From contig KL370851.1 in the NCBI GenBank assembly GCA_000702025.1, forward strand, positions 78,005 to 142,004: 64,000 bases of DNA. The letters run 5' to 3'. Source of the DNA: Blautia schinkii DSM 10518 (GTDB taxonomy: Bacteria; Bacillota; Clostridia; Lachnospirales; Lachnospiraceae). The notes under the pieces are model-generated. The model did not search any database, was not told the DNA's origin, and saw nothing but the letters and a program-made list of their open reading frames with translations. Shown one piece after another: positions 51,202 through 59,660 of this stretch (the stretch's first letter is position 1; the number at the start of each line of letters is the position of its first letter). The position numbers and the translations under genes are program-made.

Positions 51202-51240
51202 AAGGGAGGCTGTGACTTGCGATAGTCACAGACTCCCTTT
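51202..51240. terminator. Terminator between asd and the convergent histidine kinase gene
   Basis: AAGGGAGGCTGTGACT (51202-51217) pairs with AGTCACAGACTCCCTT (51224-51239), one mismatch, six-base loop, TTT following. The flanking A/T pattern suits use in both directions. Confidence 0.8.
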
Positions 51241-51314
51241 CAATTTCGGCATAATAGACGGGACAGCGGCTGTCCTCGCGTTGGCTGCGGCCGCCTAAAA
51301 CTTAAATTAGAAAC

Positions 51315-52607
51315 TCAAATAAGAAGACGGAGACGGAACCAGGTTCCGTCGTCCTGGAAATCCAGAAGCGCGTTATATTTGCATGCAAATGCGCAAATAC
51401 TCTGTATACCGTATCCGTGCCCTTCCTCTGTGGTTACGGGGCGGTGGTTTTCAAATTTTATCTTTTCTTCATATGTATTCTTGATTTCGAAGAAAAACTG
51501 TTCCCTTTTCATCTCCCCGCTGATAACAATTTTACGATTCTCGGGATTCTCAATTTTCATGCACGCATGGATAGCGTTTTCCACTCCATTGGAAATGAGC
51601 ACACAGAATTCCACCATATCAAAGGAAGGCTCCTGCGGCATTGCAAGCGTTATCTTGAGTGATATCTCATATTTGCCTGCCAAATGCTGATAGTAGGACA
51701 AAAGAGAATTCACAGAAGAGGAAGTCTGGGTGTTTCCGCCCACAGATGTACAGCAGCTATTTCCTGCATCGATTTGTGTGTGGGATATCTTGTCCTTAAT
51801 CTGCTCGAGAACAGAGGCGGCAGCTGCGTTTTCGCCAGCATTAAGCGCATTTTCCATCAACTGGCAGTAGTGGCGCAGGTCATGGCGGATAATACGCATA
51901 TTCTGGTTAATATCCTCTAGCTGGTCACAGTGCTGACGGATGGCGGACACTTGTGTCTGCAAAAGTGAATGCTCCCGCTCCATCTGATGCTGCTTTTCGA
52001 CCAGAGAGAATACCCAGAAAAGGATTGCATAAATTAAAAAGCCCTCAAAGGTAAGCGCATAGTAAGTGACAGGCGGATTTTTAGGAAGGCCGGTGTACAT
52101 CATGAAAGCCAACAAGGAAAGCGGGATCATGGACAGTGCGTACCAGCCGTTTTCAATCCAGTTCATGGCCTTCAGGAGACGGGGCCGGTGATAACGGTAA
52201 TTCACATACACAAACGCAGTGAAAAAAATCAGGCGGATAAATGCCTGGAAATAATAGGAACCTACCTCAAACGGTCGGGAAAGTGTGCTGCAGAGATAGA
52301 TGAGCATATAGGCAGAGGAGACACTGAAAATAAGCCTGCCTCGCTCCATTTTGCCCAGGAAAAGAATCAGCAGTATCAATACCAGATGGCAGAGCGGGGT
52401 AAACATATATACGGCCTGACGGTCTGTTCCGAATTTAAGGCCGCATATAATATTGTAAGGAGTGAGCAGCAGAATCACGGCAGTGCAGACAAAGAAGACG
52501 GTTTTTTTAGAAAACCGCCATTTCCTTACGAAAATAGTCAGGTATAAAAGGACATTGATATTTTCAATAGTCGGCACTAACAATTTTGAAAAATGCTCAA
52601 AGGTCAT
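51315..52607 (-). CDS. GHKL-type sensor histidine kinase (AgrC-like)
   Basis: Membrane kinase of 430 residues. Six or seven helices occupy the first 205 residues, with short loops and no large sensor domain, as in AgrC/ComD-type receptors. A coiled coil leads to the phospho-acceptor His in RIIRHDLRHYCQLM (about residue 238). The GHKL ATPase domain has an N box in VEFCVLISNGVENAIHACM and a G box in GHGYGIQSICAF. It lies 21 bases downstream of a LytTR regulator gene, forming a peptide- or cell-wall-sensing type pair. No signal-peptide precursor gene or AgrB-like processing gene is visible nearby. Confidence 0.88.
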   Translation of the reverse strand: MTFEHFSKLLVPTIENINVLLYLTIFVRKWRFSKKTVFFVCTAVILLLTPYNIICGLKFGTDRQAVYMFTPLCHLVLILLILFLGKMERGRLIFSVSSAYMLIYLCSTLSRPFEVGSYYFQAFIRLIFFTAFVYVNYRYHRPRLLKAMNWIENGWYALSMIPLSLLAFMMYTGLPKNPPVTYYALTFEGFLIYAILFWVFSLVEKQHQMEREHSLLQTQVSAIRQHCDQLEDINQNMRIIRHDLRHYCQLMENALNAGENAAAASVLEQIKDKISHTQIDAGNSCCTSVGGNTQTSSSVNSLLSYYQHLAGKYEISLKITLAMPQEPSFDMVEFCVLISNGVENAIHACMKIENPENRKIVISGEMKREQFFFEIKNTYEEKIKFENHRPVTTEEGHGYGIQSICAFACKYNALLDFQDDGTWFRLRLLI

Positions 52608-52628
52608 GTGATTTCTCCTTGATTCCCA

Positions 52629-53372
52629 TCAGATTTCCGACACCTGGGCAGAGAGGAAATCCAGGTATTCCTTGCGTACTTCCTTCACGCGCTTTTTGGA
52701 AATCGGTATAATGGAGGAATCCTGCATGATGATTTCCGTAGGCATCAGCCTTGAGGCATAATACATGTTGATGATATAAGACTGATGTGGCCGCGAGAAC
52801 CGATAGTCCTCCAACAGAACCCGCATTTCAACCTCGAAAGACTGCCGGATATTTCTTGTTTTCAGAATCTCTCCGGTATTTAAGTGAAAATAGAGGATAC
52901 GGTTTTTGCACTCCACATATGTGATGGAGGAAAAACGAATCTGTCGTTTGCCCTCAGGCAGGGAAACTAACAAATATTTCACGGTAAGTCTGCCGAGTAG
53001 TTCACAGGCGTCGTCCATTACCGAAAGGAAAGCTTCCTCGTTGATCGGCTTAAGCAGATACTGCATTGCTTTTACACCAAAAGCCTCCAGAGAATATTCC
53101 GTGGAGGAGGTGAGAAAAATAATCAGGGAGGTGATATGATTATCCCGCATCTCACGCGCAAGACTGATTCCGTCCTTCTGCGGCATGATAATATCCAGGA
53201 AGTAAATATCATATTCCTTCTGCTGCTGCAGAGCCTTCAGCAATTCTTCTGCTGAGCAGTAACAGTCAACAGCGAAGTCATACTCCGTATGGAGCGCCTG
53301 ATATTTTTTCAGGTACTGACGTATTTGGGCAGTATCCTGCGGCTGGTCATCACAGATTGCAATGCGTAGCAT
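52629..53372 (-). CDS. LytTR-family response regulator
   Basis: DNA-binding regulator of 247 residues. The receiver domain (1-120) has the acidic pair in CDDQ, the phospho-acceptor Asp in YFLDIIMPQKDG (about residue 57) and Lys in LLKPINEEAF. The C-terminal LytTR domain (about 140-240) has ITYVECKNRILYFHLNTGEI and YRFSRPHQSYIINMYYASRLMPTEIIMQD. It is the first gene of a minus-strand operon with the GHKL kinase. LytTR systems control autolysins, bacteriocins, virulence or competence; the target here is unknown. Confidence 0.92.
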   Translation of the reverse strand: MLRIAICDDQPQDTAQIRQYLKKYQALHTEYDFAVDCYCSAEELLKALQQQKEYDIYFLDIIMPQKDGISLAREMRDNHITSLIIFLTSSTEYSLEAFGVKAMQYLLKPINEEAFLSVMDDACELLGRLTVKYLLVSLPEGKRQIRFSSITYVECKNRILYFHLNTGEILKTRNIRQSFEVEMRVLLEDYRFSRPHQSYIINMYYASRLMPTEIIMQDSSIIPISKKRVKEVRKEYLDFLSAQVSEI

Positions 53373-53510
53373 ATTAAAACAACCTTTCCGTGTAGATTTG
53401 TCTATATTGTAACAGATATTTTGACGGATTTGAAGTTTTATTATCGAAGATATGACAAAATTTCTTTTTTGTGATAGAATAGTGAAAGGTTAAAGAAAAG
53501 AGGTGATTCT

Positions 53511-54557
53511 ATGAGCAGAGAGGAGAAAATCCGTCTGACTGCATTTTCCCATACCTCCGGGTGAGCGGCGAAATTAGGTCCAGGGACCCTTGCCCAAGTT
53601 TTGGGTAAGCTGCCGAAATTTAACGATCCCATGCTTCTGGTAGGTACGGAGACATCGGATGACGCCGCTGTGTATCAGGTATCTCCTGACCTGGCGCTCA
53701 TACAGACTGTGGATTTCTTTACACCTGTTGTAGATGACCCTTATACGTTTGGGCAGATTGCTGCGGCTAATGCTCTGAGCGATGTGTATGCTATGGGCGG
53801 AGAGCCGAGACTTGCCCTCAATATTGCCGCTTTTCCTAATTGCCTTTCACCGGAAATATTAGGAGATATCCTGGCGGGAGGTGCGGATAAGGTGAAGGAG
53901 GCCGGGGCAGTTCTGGCCGGAGGTCACACAATCCAGGATGAGGAACCAAAGTACGGGCTAAGTGTCACTGGTTTTGTCCATCCTAATCATTTGTGGAAGA
54001 ACCACGGAGCAGAGAAGGGAGATTTGCTCATCCTTACCAAGCCTCTTGGAATCGGAGTGCTGAATACTGCGGTGAAAGCCGGCCTTGCCTCTGTTCATGA
54101 GACTGAGGAGGCTGTCCGGGTAATGTCATATCTTAATAAATATGCATTGGAAGCTGTGCGGATGCTAGAAATTCATGCCTGCACAGATGTTACGGGCTTC
54201 GGGCTTGCCGGGCACGTACTGGAGATGGCAAAAGCCAGCCATAAAACCCTGACCATCCACGCAGGGAGGCTTCCTGTTATTGAGGGGGCTTTGGAATACG
54301 CTTCCATGGGACTGGTGCCTGAGGGGGCGTACCGTAACCGCGAGTATGCGCAGGTCAAAACTGTGCCGGAGCTTGCTGGGACGCCTTTGGAGGATATTGT
54401 TTACGATCCTCAGACCTCAGGAGGGTTGATTTTTGCACTTCCGCCGGGCGATGCAGAGCGGGCATTGAAGAATCTGTCAGCTCTTGACGTACCCTGCGCA
54501 GTGATCGGAGAGGTGCAGGAAGAAGAGGAGTACAATGTACTGTTGGATGAAAAATAG
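53511..54557 (+). CDS. selD: Selenide, water dikinase SelD, selenocysteine-containing (UGA at 53562)
   Basis: Makes selenophosphate, the Se donor for selenocysteine and selenouridine. The long open frame only starts at 53601, but the same frame extends upstream through an in-frame TGA (53562-53564) to an ATG at 53511 that has AGAGGTGA in front. Reading TGA as selenocysteine gives MSREEKIRLTAFSHTSG-U-AAKLGPGTLAQVLGKLP, where U18 stands at the catalytic Cys/Sec position and Lys21 is the ATP-site lysine of SelD. The full protein has 348 residues, the usual size. Further motifs: TSDDAAVY, IQTVDFFTPVVDDPYTFG and AGGHTIQDEEPKYG. Automated annotation would likely truncate it. Its presence implies selA, selB and tRNA-Sec elsewhere. 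Confidence 0.93.
53562..53609 (+). other. Selenocysteine codon and candidate bacterial SECIS hairpin
   Basis: TGA at 53562-53564 is followed by GGTC-CAGG-GACC (53577-53588), a short stem starting 12 bases after the codon. A second stem, CTTGCCCAA (53589-53597) with TTGGGTAAG (53601-53609), has one G-T wobble and a three-base loop. Bacterial SECIS elements lie directly 3' of the UGA within the coding region. Which stem SelB uses cannot be decided by eye. Confidence 0.6.
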
Positions 54558-54760
54558 TATGTATTTCTAAATATCTATATTGTTAAGCGTTTGTCAATAA
54601 AAACGGCGGGAATTTTAGCAGAATGGGCTTCATATATTTAAATGCGCATATTAACTGAATTATACAAGCTTATAATCCGAAAGTTCATGCTAATTTTCTG
54701 ATAATAGTTCGTATTAAAACAAAGAAATACACGCATATGCGATTTTTGCCAGATTATGTA

Positions 54761-54789
54761 TTGTGAAGAGATGAACAAAGTGGTATAAT
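54761..54789 (+). promoter_or_regulatory. Promoter of the formate/nitrite transporter gene
   Basis: TTGTGA (54761-54766), 17-base spacer, perfect TATAAT (54784-54789). A strong ribosome site GAGGAGGTG (54809-54817) precedes the GTG start at 54822. The rest of the 264-base gap after selD is AT-rich; I see no clear selD terminator in it. Confidence 0.75.
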
Positions 54790-54821
54790 AATCTCAATAA
54801 TTTATTTGAGGAGGTGTTTTT

Positions 54822-55577
54822 GTGAATTACGAAGACGTACAAAAACTGTCAAATGCGGCGAAGGGGAAGATCACTCTGCTGAACAACCACTTCGGGAAAT
54901 ATTTTTTCCGCGCGATCATGGCCGGCTTTTTTATTGATATGGCTATGATTTACTGTAATGTGGTGGGAAATGTATTTTCCAGTACCATGCCGGAATGGGG
55001 GAAGATGGTGGGCGCCATTGGTTTTTCCATTGCCGTTCTGCTTATCTGTCTGGTAGGCGGTGAGCTCTTTACTGGAAACAACCTGGTGATGGCCTTCGGA
55101 GCATTTGATAAGAAGGTTACCTGGGGTGAAGTCGGCAAGGTATGGGGCGTGAGTTATGTAGGCAATTTTGTGGGATGTCTTGTTTTTGCCCTCATTTTTG
55201 TTGGCGCAGGCGCTTCCGGCACAGCGGATTATTTCGCCGGATTTATTAACAACAAGCTTTCGATTCCGATGGGAGAGATGTTCTTCCGCGCGGTGCTGTG
55301 CAACTTCTTTGTATGTGCCGGCGTACTCTGCGGCATCAAGCTTAAGAGTGAAGCTGCGAAATTCCTGATGATCGTGATGTGTATCTCAGGCTTCGTGGTT
55401 AGCGGATTCGAGCATAGTATTGCAAATATGGGTATTTTTGTGACATCCTACTTGCTGGTACCGGGATTATCCATCGGTGCTATGCTTAAGAGTATGGTCA
55501 TTGTAACCCTGGGAAATATGGTCGGCGGAGCGCTGCTGCTTGCATGGCCGCTGAGAAAGATGAGTGCTGACGAGTAA
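54822..55577 (+). CDS. Formate/nitrite transporter (FNT) family channel
   Basis: Membrane protein of 251 residues with six helices, forming a pentamer by family homology. It has GGELFTGNNLVMAFGAF (residues about 77-93), the FNT signature after helix 2, and VVSGFEHSIANMGIF, which carries the central-pore His, near residue 190. FocA-like members move formate, nitrite or hydrosulphide. Formate is a natural fermentation product, and selD next door fits a selenium-dependent formate dehydrogenase elsewhere, but the ion is not proven. GTG start behind a strong ribosome site; the stop overlaps topB's ATG by one base. Confidence 0.9.
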   Translation: MNYEDVQKLSNAAKGKITLLNNHFGKYFFRAIMAGFFIDMAMIYCNVVGNVFSSTMPEWGKMVGAIGFSIAVLLICLVGGELFTGNNLVMAFGAFDKKVTWGEVGKVWGVSYVGNFVGCLVFALIFVGAGASGTADYFAGFINNKLSIPMGEMFFRAVLCNFFVCAGVLCGIKLKSEAAKFLMIVMCISGFVVSGFEHSIANMGIFVTSYLLVPGLSIGAMLKSMVIVTLGNMVGGALLLAWPLRKMSADE

Positions 55578-57628
55578 TGACAAAAGCTTTATACATAGCA
55601 GAAAAACCTAGTGTGGCACAAGAGTTTGCAAAAGCTTTAAAAATCAACGGACAAAGACGGGATGGCTATCTCGAATCAGAAGATTCCGTGGTGACCTGGT
55701 GTGTTGGACATCTGGTCACCATGAGCTACCCGGAAAAATATGATGTAAAGTACAAAAGGTGGAGTTTAGATACCCTGCCTTTTTTGCCGCGTGAATTTAA
55801 ATATGAAGTGATTCCAAGTGTACAGAAGCAGTTTGATATTGTGAAAGGGCTGCTCAACCGCCCTGATGTGGACACGATCTATGTGTGTACGGACTCCGGG
55901 CGCGAGGGGGAATACATTTACCGCCTTGTGGCGCAGATGGCCCGGGTAAATGACAAAAAACAAAAGAGAGTTTGGATCGATTCCCAGACAGAGGAAGAAA
56001 TCCTAAGAGGAATACGGGAGGCAAAAGACCTGTCGGCTTATGATAATCTGGCTGCTTCTGCTTATCTGCGGGCGAAAGAGGATTATCTCATGGGCATAAA
56101 TTTTTCACGGGTGCTGACTCTTCGTTATGCCAACAGTATTTGCAATTATCTGAATTCCAAATACCAGGCTATCTCTGTTGGCCGGGTAATGACCTGTGTG
56201 CTGGGTATGGTGGTGCGCCGTGAGCGGGAAATCCGCGCATTTGTGAAAACGCCGTTTTACCGTGTGCTCAGCAGTATTGCTTTAGAGGGAGAAAACTTTG
56301 AGGGAGAGTGGAGAGCCGTAGAAGGCAGCCGGTATTTCCAATCCCCTCATCTATATAAAGAGAATGGTTTTAAGAAAAAGGAACACGCACAGGCACTCAT
56401 CGACGAGCTGTCCGACCAGCCGCCGCTTACGTGCCGGGTGGAAAAAATAGAGCGGAAAAAGGAGAATAAAAATCCGCCGCTTCTATTTAACCTGGCGGAG
56501 CTTCAGAACGTATGCTCGAAGCTCTTTAAAATCAGCCCAGATGAGACATTACGGATTGTCCAGGAGCTGTATGAGAAGAAGCTCGTCACCTATCCGCGAA
56601 CGGATGCACGTGTGCTGTCCACAGCCGTTTCCAAGGAAATCTATAAAAATATTTCTGGCCTGCGCAACTACGCGGCCACTGGCAGTGCGGCCCAGGATGT
56701 GCTCGACATGGGCTCTTACAAAAATATTGGGAAAACCCGTTATGTGAATGATAAGCAGATTACAGACCATTACGCCATCATTCCCACGGGGCAGGGGTTG
56801 AATACCCTGCACAGTCTTTCTTTGACCTCGCAGAGAGTGTATGAGACGATCGTGCGCCGGTTTCTTTGTATTTTCTATCCGCCCGCTGTATATCAGAAGG
56901 TGAATCTGGTGACGAAGATTAAGGACGAATCCTTCTTTTCCAGCTTTAAGGTGCTTATGGAGGAGGGGTATCTCAAGATTGCGTCCAATTCCTTTGCCAA
57001 AAAGAAGGCCTCTGATGCTGAGAATGCCAAAACCCAGGACGGGGAAGAGGAAGAGGTTTCCTGCGATACCGCGCTTCTTGCGGCGTTGCAGAGACTGAAA
57101 AAGAATGATATACTGCCTGTGGAAGGCTTAAGCATCAAGGAAGGTGAGACTTCTCCGCCCAAGCGCTATAATTCCGGTTCCATGATCCTGGCTATGGAAA
57201 ATGCAGGCCAGCTTATTGAGGACGAGGAGCTTCGCGCGCAGATTAAGGGAAGCGGGATAGGCACCAGTGCCACGAGAGCAGAGATATTGAAAAAGCTTTT
57301 CAATATCAAATATCTTTCGTTGAATAAGAAAACGCAGATGATCACGCCCACGCTTTTGGGTGAGATGATTTTTGATGTGGTGAACTGCTCTATCCGGCAG
57401 CTATTGAACCCGGAGCTTACGGCGAGCTGGGAAAAAGGGCTTACCTATGTGGCAGAGGGGACGATTACAGAAGAGGAATATATGAACAAACTGGAACATT
57501 TTGTGCGGGTGCGTACGAATCAGGTGGAAGCCAGCAACTTTCAGTATGCGCTGCGCCAGTTCTTTGATGCGGCGGCTCAGAATTATAAGAAGCCCGAAAC
57601 TTCGCAACGAGGAGGAAAAACATCATGA
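55577..57628 (+). CDS. topB: DNA topoisomerase III
   Basis: Type IA topoisomerase of 683 residues that unlinks single-strand crossings during replication and recombination. The TOPRIM domain starts KALYIAEKPSVAQEFAKAL with its catalytic Glu, and DTIYVCTDSGREGEYIYRL holds the Mg-binding acids. Y339 in KKLVTYPRTDARVLS is the DNA-linking tyrosine. ENAGQLIEDEELRAQIKGSGIGTSATRAEI is conserved in domain IV. The C-terminus lacks the Zn-finger repeats of TopA, supporting TopB. It overlaps the transporter gene by one base and the next gene by four. Chromosomal context gives no sign that it belongs to a conjugative element, although TopB copies often do. Confidence 0.93.
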   Translation: MTKALYIAEKPSVAQEFAKALKINGQRRDGYLESEDSVVTWCVGHLVTMSYPEKYDVKYKRWSLDTLPFLPREFKYEVIPSVQKQFDIVKGLLNRPDVDTIYVCTDSGREGEYIYRLVAQMARVNDKKQKRVWIDSQTEEEILRGIREAKDLSAYDNLAASAYLRAKEDYLMGINFSRVLTLRYANSICNYLNSKYQAISVGRVMTCVLGMVVRREREIRAFVKTPFYRVLSSIALEGENFEGEWRAVEGSRYFQSPHLYKENGFKKKEHAQALIDELSDQPPLTCRVEKIERKKENKNPPLLFNLAELQNVCSKLFKISPDETLRIVQELYEKKLVTYPRTDARVLSTAVSKEIYKNISGLRNYAATGSAAQDVLDMGSYKNIGKTRYVNDKQITDHYAIIPTGQGLNTLHSLSLTSQRVYETIVRRFLCIFYPPAVYQKVNLVTKIKDESFFSSFKVLMEEGYLKIASNSFAKKKASDAENAKTQDGEEEEVSCDTALLAALQRLKKNDILPVEGLSIKEGETSPPKRYNSGSMILAMENAGQLIEDEELRAQIKGSGIGTSATRAEILKKLFNIKYLSLNKKTQMITPTLLGEMIFDVVNCSIRQLLNPELTASWEKGLTYVAEGTITEEEYMNKLEHFVRVRTNQVEASNFQYALRQFFDAAAQNYKKPETSQRGGKTS

Positions 57629-58362
57629 AGGAATTTACCATTGCAAATCTTTTGAACTTGGAAGAAACAATTGCGAAAGAGCTGTTTGAGGGGAAAACGT
57701 ACCCTTGGGAGGTTCTGCCGGAGATTGGGGACTTTATCCGCAGGCTGGGGAAAACTCTGGATTCCAATGAGTACGATTATCGTGAGGGCGACGTGTGGGT
57801 CGCAAAAACGGCAAAGGTTGCGCCGACCGCCTGTGTCAACGGGCCGGCTATTATCGGGAAGGACGCTGAGGTGCGCCATTGTGCGTTTATCCGCGGGAAT
57901 GCCATTGTGGGCGAGGGAGCTGTGGTGGGGAATTCCACAGAGCTGAAAAATGTGGTGCTTTTCAATAAGGTGCAGGTGCCTCATTATAATTATGTGGGCG
58001 ATTCCGTGCTGGGATATAAGTCGCATATGGGAGCGGGCTCGATTTGTTCTAATGTGAAGTCGGATAAGAAGCTGGTCGTTGTGAAGAGCAGTGTGAAAAA
58101 GAACGGCGCGTTAAAATGCGACGGAGAGAATCGTATGGAAGAGAATGACATGGTTGAGAACTGCATGGAAGAAATCGAGACAGGACTTAAGAAGTTTGGC
58201 GCTATGCTCGGCGATAACGTGGAGGTAGGCTGCGGCTCTGTACTCAACCCGGGTACGGTGATTGGCAGAAACACCAACATTTATCCGCTGTCTCCGGTGC
58301 GGGGATGCATTCCGGCGGACAGTATTTATAAGAATAAAGATGAGATTATTGCGAAAGAGTGA
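57625..58362 (+). CDS. Left-handed beta-helix acyl/nucleotidyl-transferase-like protein (GlmU C-domain type)
   Basis: Cytoplasmic protein of 245 residues. After a helical N-terminus (about 1-60) come hexapeptide repeats of a left-handed beta helix: AKVAPTACVNGPAIIGKDAEVRHCAFIRGNAIVGEGAVVGNST (about 70-112), then VPHYNYVGDSVLGYKSHMGAGSICSNV, which resembles the acetyl-CoA site of GlmU. The uridylyltransferase domain of GlmU is missing. Many databases call such proteins UDP-N-acetylglucosamine pyrophosphorylase, which is doubtful for this reason. An acetyltransferase of sugar phosphates is more likely. ATG overlaps the topB stop by four bases, so the two are translationally coupled. Confidence 0.78.
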   Translation: MKEFTIANLLNLEETIAKELFEGKTYPWEVLPEIGDFIRRLGKTLDSNEYDYREGDVWVAKTAKVAPTACVNGPAIIGKDAEVRHCAFIRGNAIVGEGAVVGNSTELKNVVLFNKVQVPHYNYVGDSVLGYKSHMGAGSICSNVKSDKKLVVVKSSVKKNGALKCDGENRMEENDMVENCMEEIETGLKKFGAMLGDNVEVGCGSVLNPGTVIGRNTNIYPLSPVRGCIPADSIYKNKDEIIAKE

Positions 58363-58391
58363 GTTTTCACTTATATGCTGATATGATGGTA

Positions 58392-58424
58392 AAAGCCCGG
58401 AGAGCGTAAGGTTCTCCGGGCTTT
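58392..58424. terminator. Bidirectional terminator
   Basis: AAAGCCCGGAGA (58392-58403) pairs perfectly with TCTCCGGGCTTT (58413-58424), loop of nine bases. It lies between the convergent beta-helix protein gene and traX-like gene; its A/T-ended arms suit both directions. Confidence 0.82.
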
Positions 58425-58445
58425 CGCTGCATATTTCCTCCAATT

Positions 58446-59186
58446 TCAAGATAGAAATAGTATCTGCCTCAGAATCACAAGGATTGTGATGTGAAGCGGA
58501 TAGAATACATAGAAAAAGTATTTAGCTGCTTTTCCTTTTATAAAACCGCGCTTGCCATTGTACATGTTAATGGAGAGAAAGGCAAAGCAGGCTTTCCACT
58601 CATAGTAGAGCCAGCAGCTTCCGATTACCGCCTGGGCGGCTTTGTAGCTGCGGAACCAGTACATGATCAGCAGAAATACAAAACCCCTCCAGCCATAGTC
58701 TGCGTCCAAAAAATAGGAGACAGCCAAAAGTCCGGCTACGCATAGAATCTGCATGGGCTGGTTTTCCCAAAAATATTCGATAGCACAGAAGGCCAGATAG
58801 CCCAGAAGCAGGGTGAAAAATACATTTTGCTTCTGAAAACGCCAGGTGTTGGTGAACATGAAGTTCCACGGGATTTCGGATATGCAGGCAAAAATAAACA
58901 AGTTCAGCCCATATTTCCTACGGTTCCTTGTGTGAAGGAAGCCTTCTACAAGCAAAAAGCAGAAGATGGGGAAGGCCACGCGGCCAATGTCGCGGCAAAG
59001 GCGGTAGACGGATATGGCGTTGTCGCCGATGGTGAAGAGGGGGACTTTAGCCGGGGTGTAATTGTTCAGCAGAACGAGAGCGCCGTGGTCGATGAGCATG
59101 GTGATTATGGCAATCAGTTTCAGGGCACTGCCGCTGAGGATGCGCATTTTTTCCGGGAGGAAGCTGGTTGGGGTGGTTTCGGTCAT
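58446..59186 (-). CDS. TraX family membrane protein
   Basis: Membrane protein of 246 residues with about seven helices. LKLIAIITMLIDHGALVLL with the conserved Asp-His, then DIGRVAFPIFCFLLVEGFLHTRNRRKYGLNLFIFACISEIPWNFMF, identify the TraX family. TraX N-acetylates F-pilin in E. coli, but chromosomal homologues in Firmicutes are of unknown function and are not tied to conjugation. No transfer genes are nearby. It may acetylate a surface protein or glycan. The giant hairpin copy 2 lies upstream of it. Confidence 0.87.
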   Translation of the reverse strand: MTETTPTSFLPEKMRILSGSALKLIAIITMLIDHGALVLLNNYTPAKVPLFTIGDNAISVYRLCRDIGRVAFPIFCFLLVEGFLHTRNRRKYGLNLFIFACISEIPWNFMFTNTWRFQKQNVFFTLLLGYLAFCAIEYFWENQPMQILCVAGLLAVSYFLDADYGWRGFVFLLIMYWFRSYKAAQAVIGSCWLYYEWKACFAFLSINMYNGKRGFIKGKAAKYFFYVFYPLHITILVILRQILFLS

Positions 59187-59334
59187 AGTTTTTCTCCTGT
59201 AAAAGTTGTGATGATTAAGCTGCGGCAGCGTTGGTCCGTGTATGAGGTGTGACCCTGCGAAGGGAGCGCTGCGTTGGACTTTTTCATATATTTTAGCATA
59301 GATGCGGGAGGATTGCCATAGGGGGGAGAGGGAT

Positions 59335-59583
59335 TCCCCGGAAAGTTGTTGAGCGGTGAGAGGCAGGAACTTGGGGACCGGGGAACGGGCGGTGGCCTTG
59401 TCGGCAATGCTCGCTTCCCTTCAACTAATCGGTAACTGCGACTAAGCCGCTCACGAAGTGCGTTCGCGGCTAAGTCTCCGTAACCGCTGGATTTTCAGGC
59501 GCGCTTCCGCAAATTGCCCGACAAGGCCACCGCCCGTTCCCCGGTCCCCAAGCTCCTGCCTCTCACCTTTCGCCACGTTTCCA
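59335..59583. repeat. Giant hairpin element, copy 2 (structured repeat with conserved core)
   Basis: A single hairpin about 249 bases long. The main stem pairs 59355-59408 with 59513-59567: 54 bp with one mismatch and one bulge. The conserved blocks match copy 1: CCCCGGAAAGTTGTTGAGC before the left arm, CGCCACGTTTCC after the right arm, TGCTCGCTTCCCTTCAACTA and TGGATTTTCAGGCGCGCTTC inside, and the inner stem TAACTGCGACTAAG / CTAAGTCTCCGTAA with the same A-A, T-C, C-T and A-A mismatches. The flanking pair differs (CGGT/ACCG here, GTGTT/AACAC in copy 1) but still pairs. It lies between the traX-like and DUF5131 genes, both leftward. No reading frame fits it. Confidence 0.82.
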
Positions 59584-59660
59584 CCCCTCTTATATGTTAT
59601 TGTTTTGGGCGGTAGATTGGTCGAGGCGGATGAGTAGAAGTATGATGTACCGGAAAAGTA

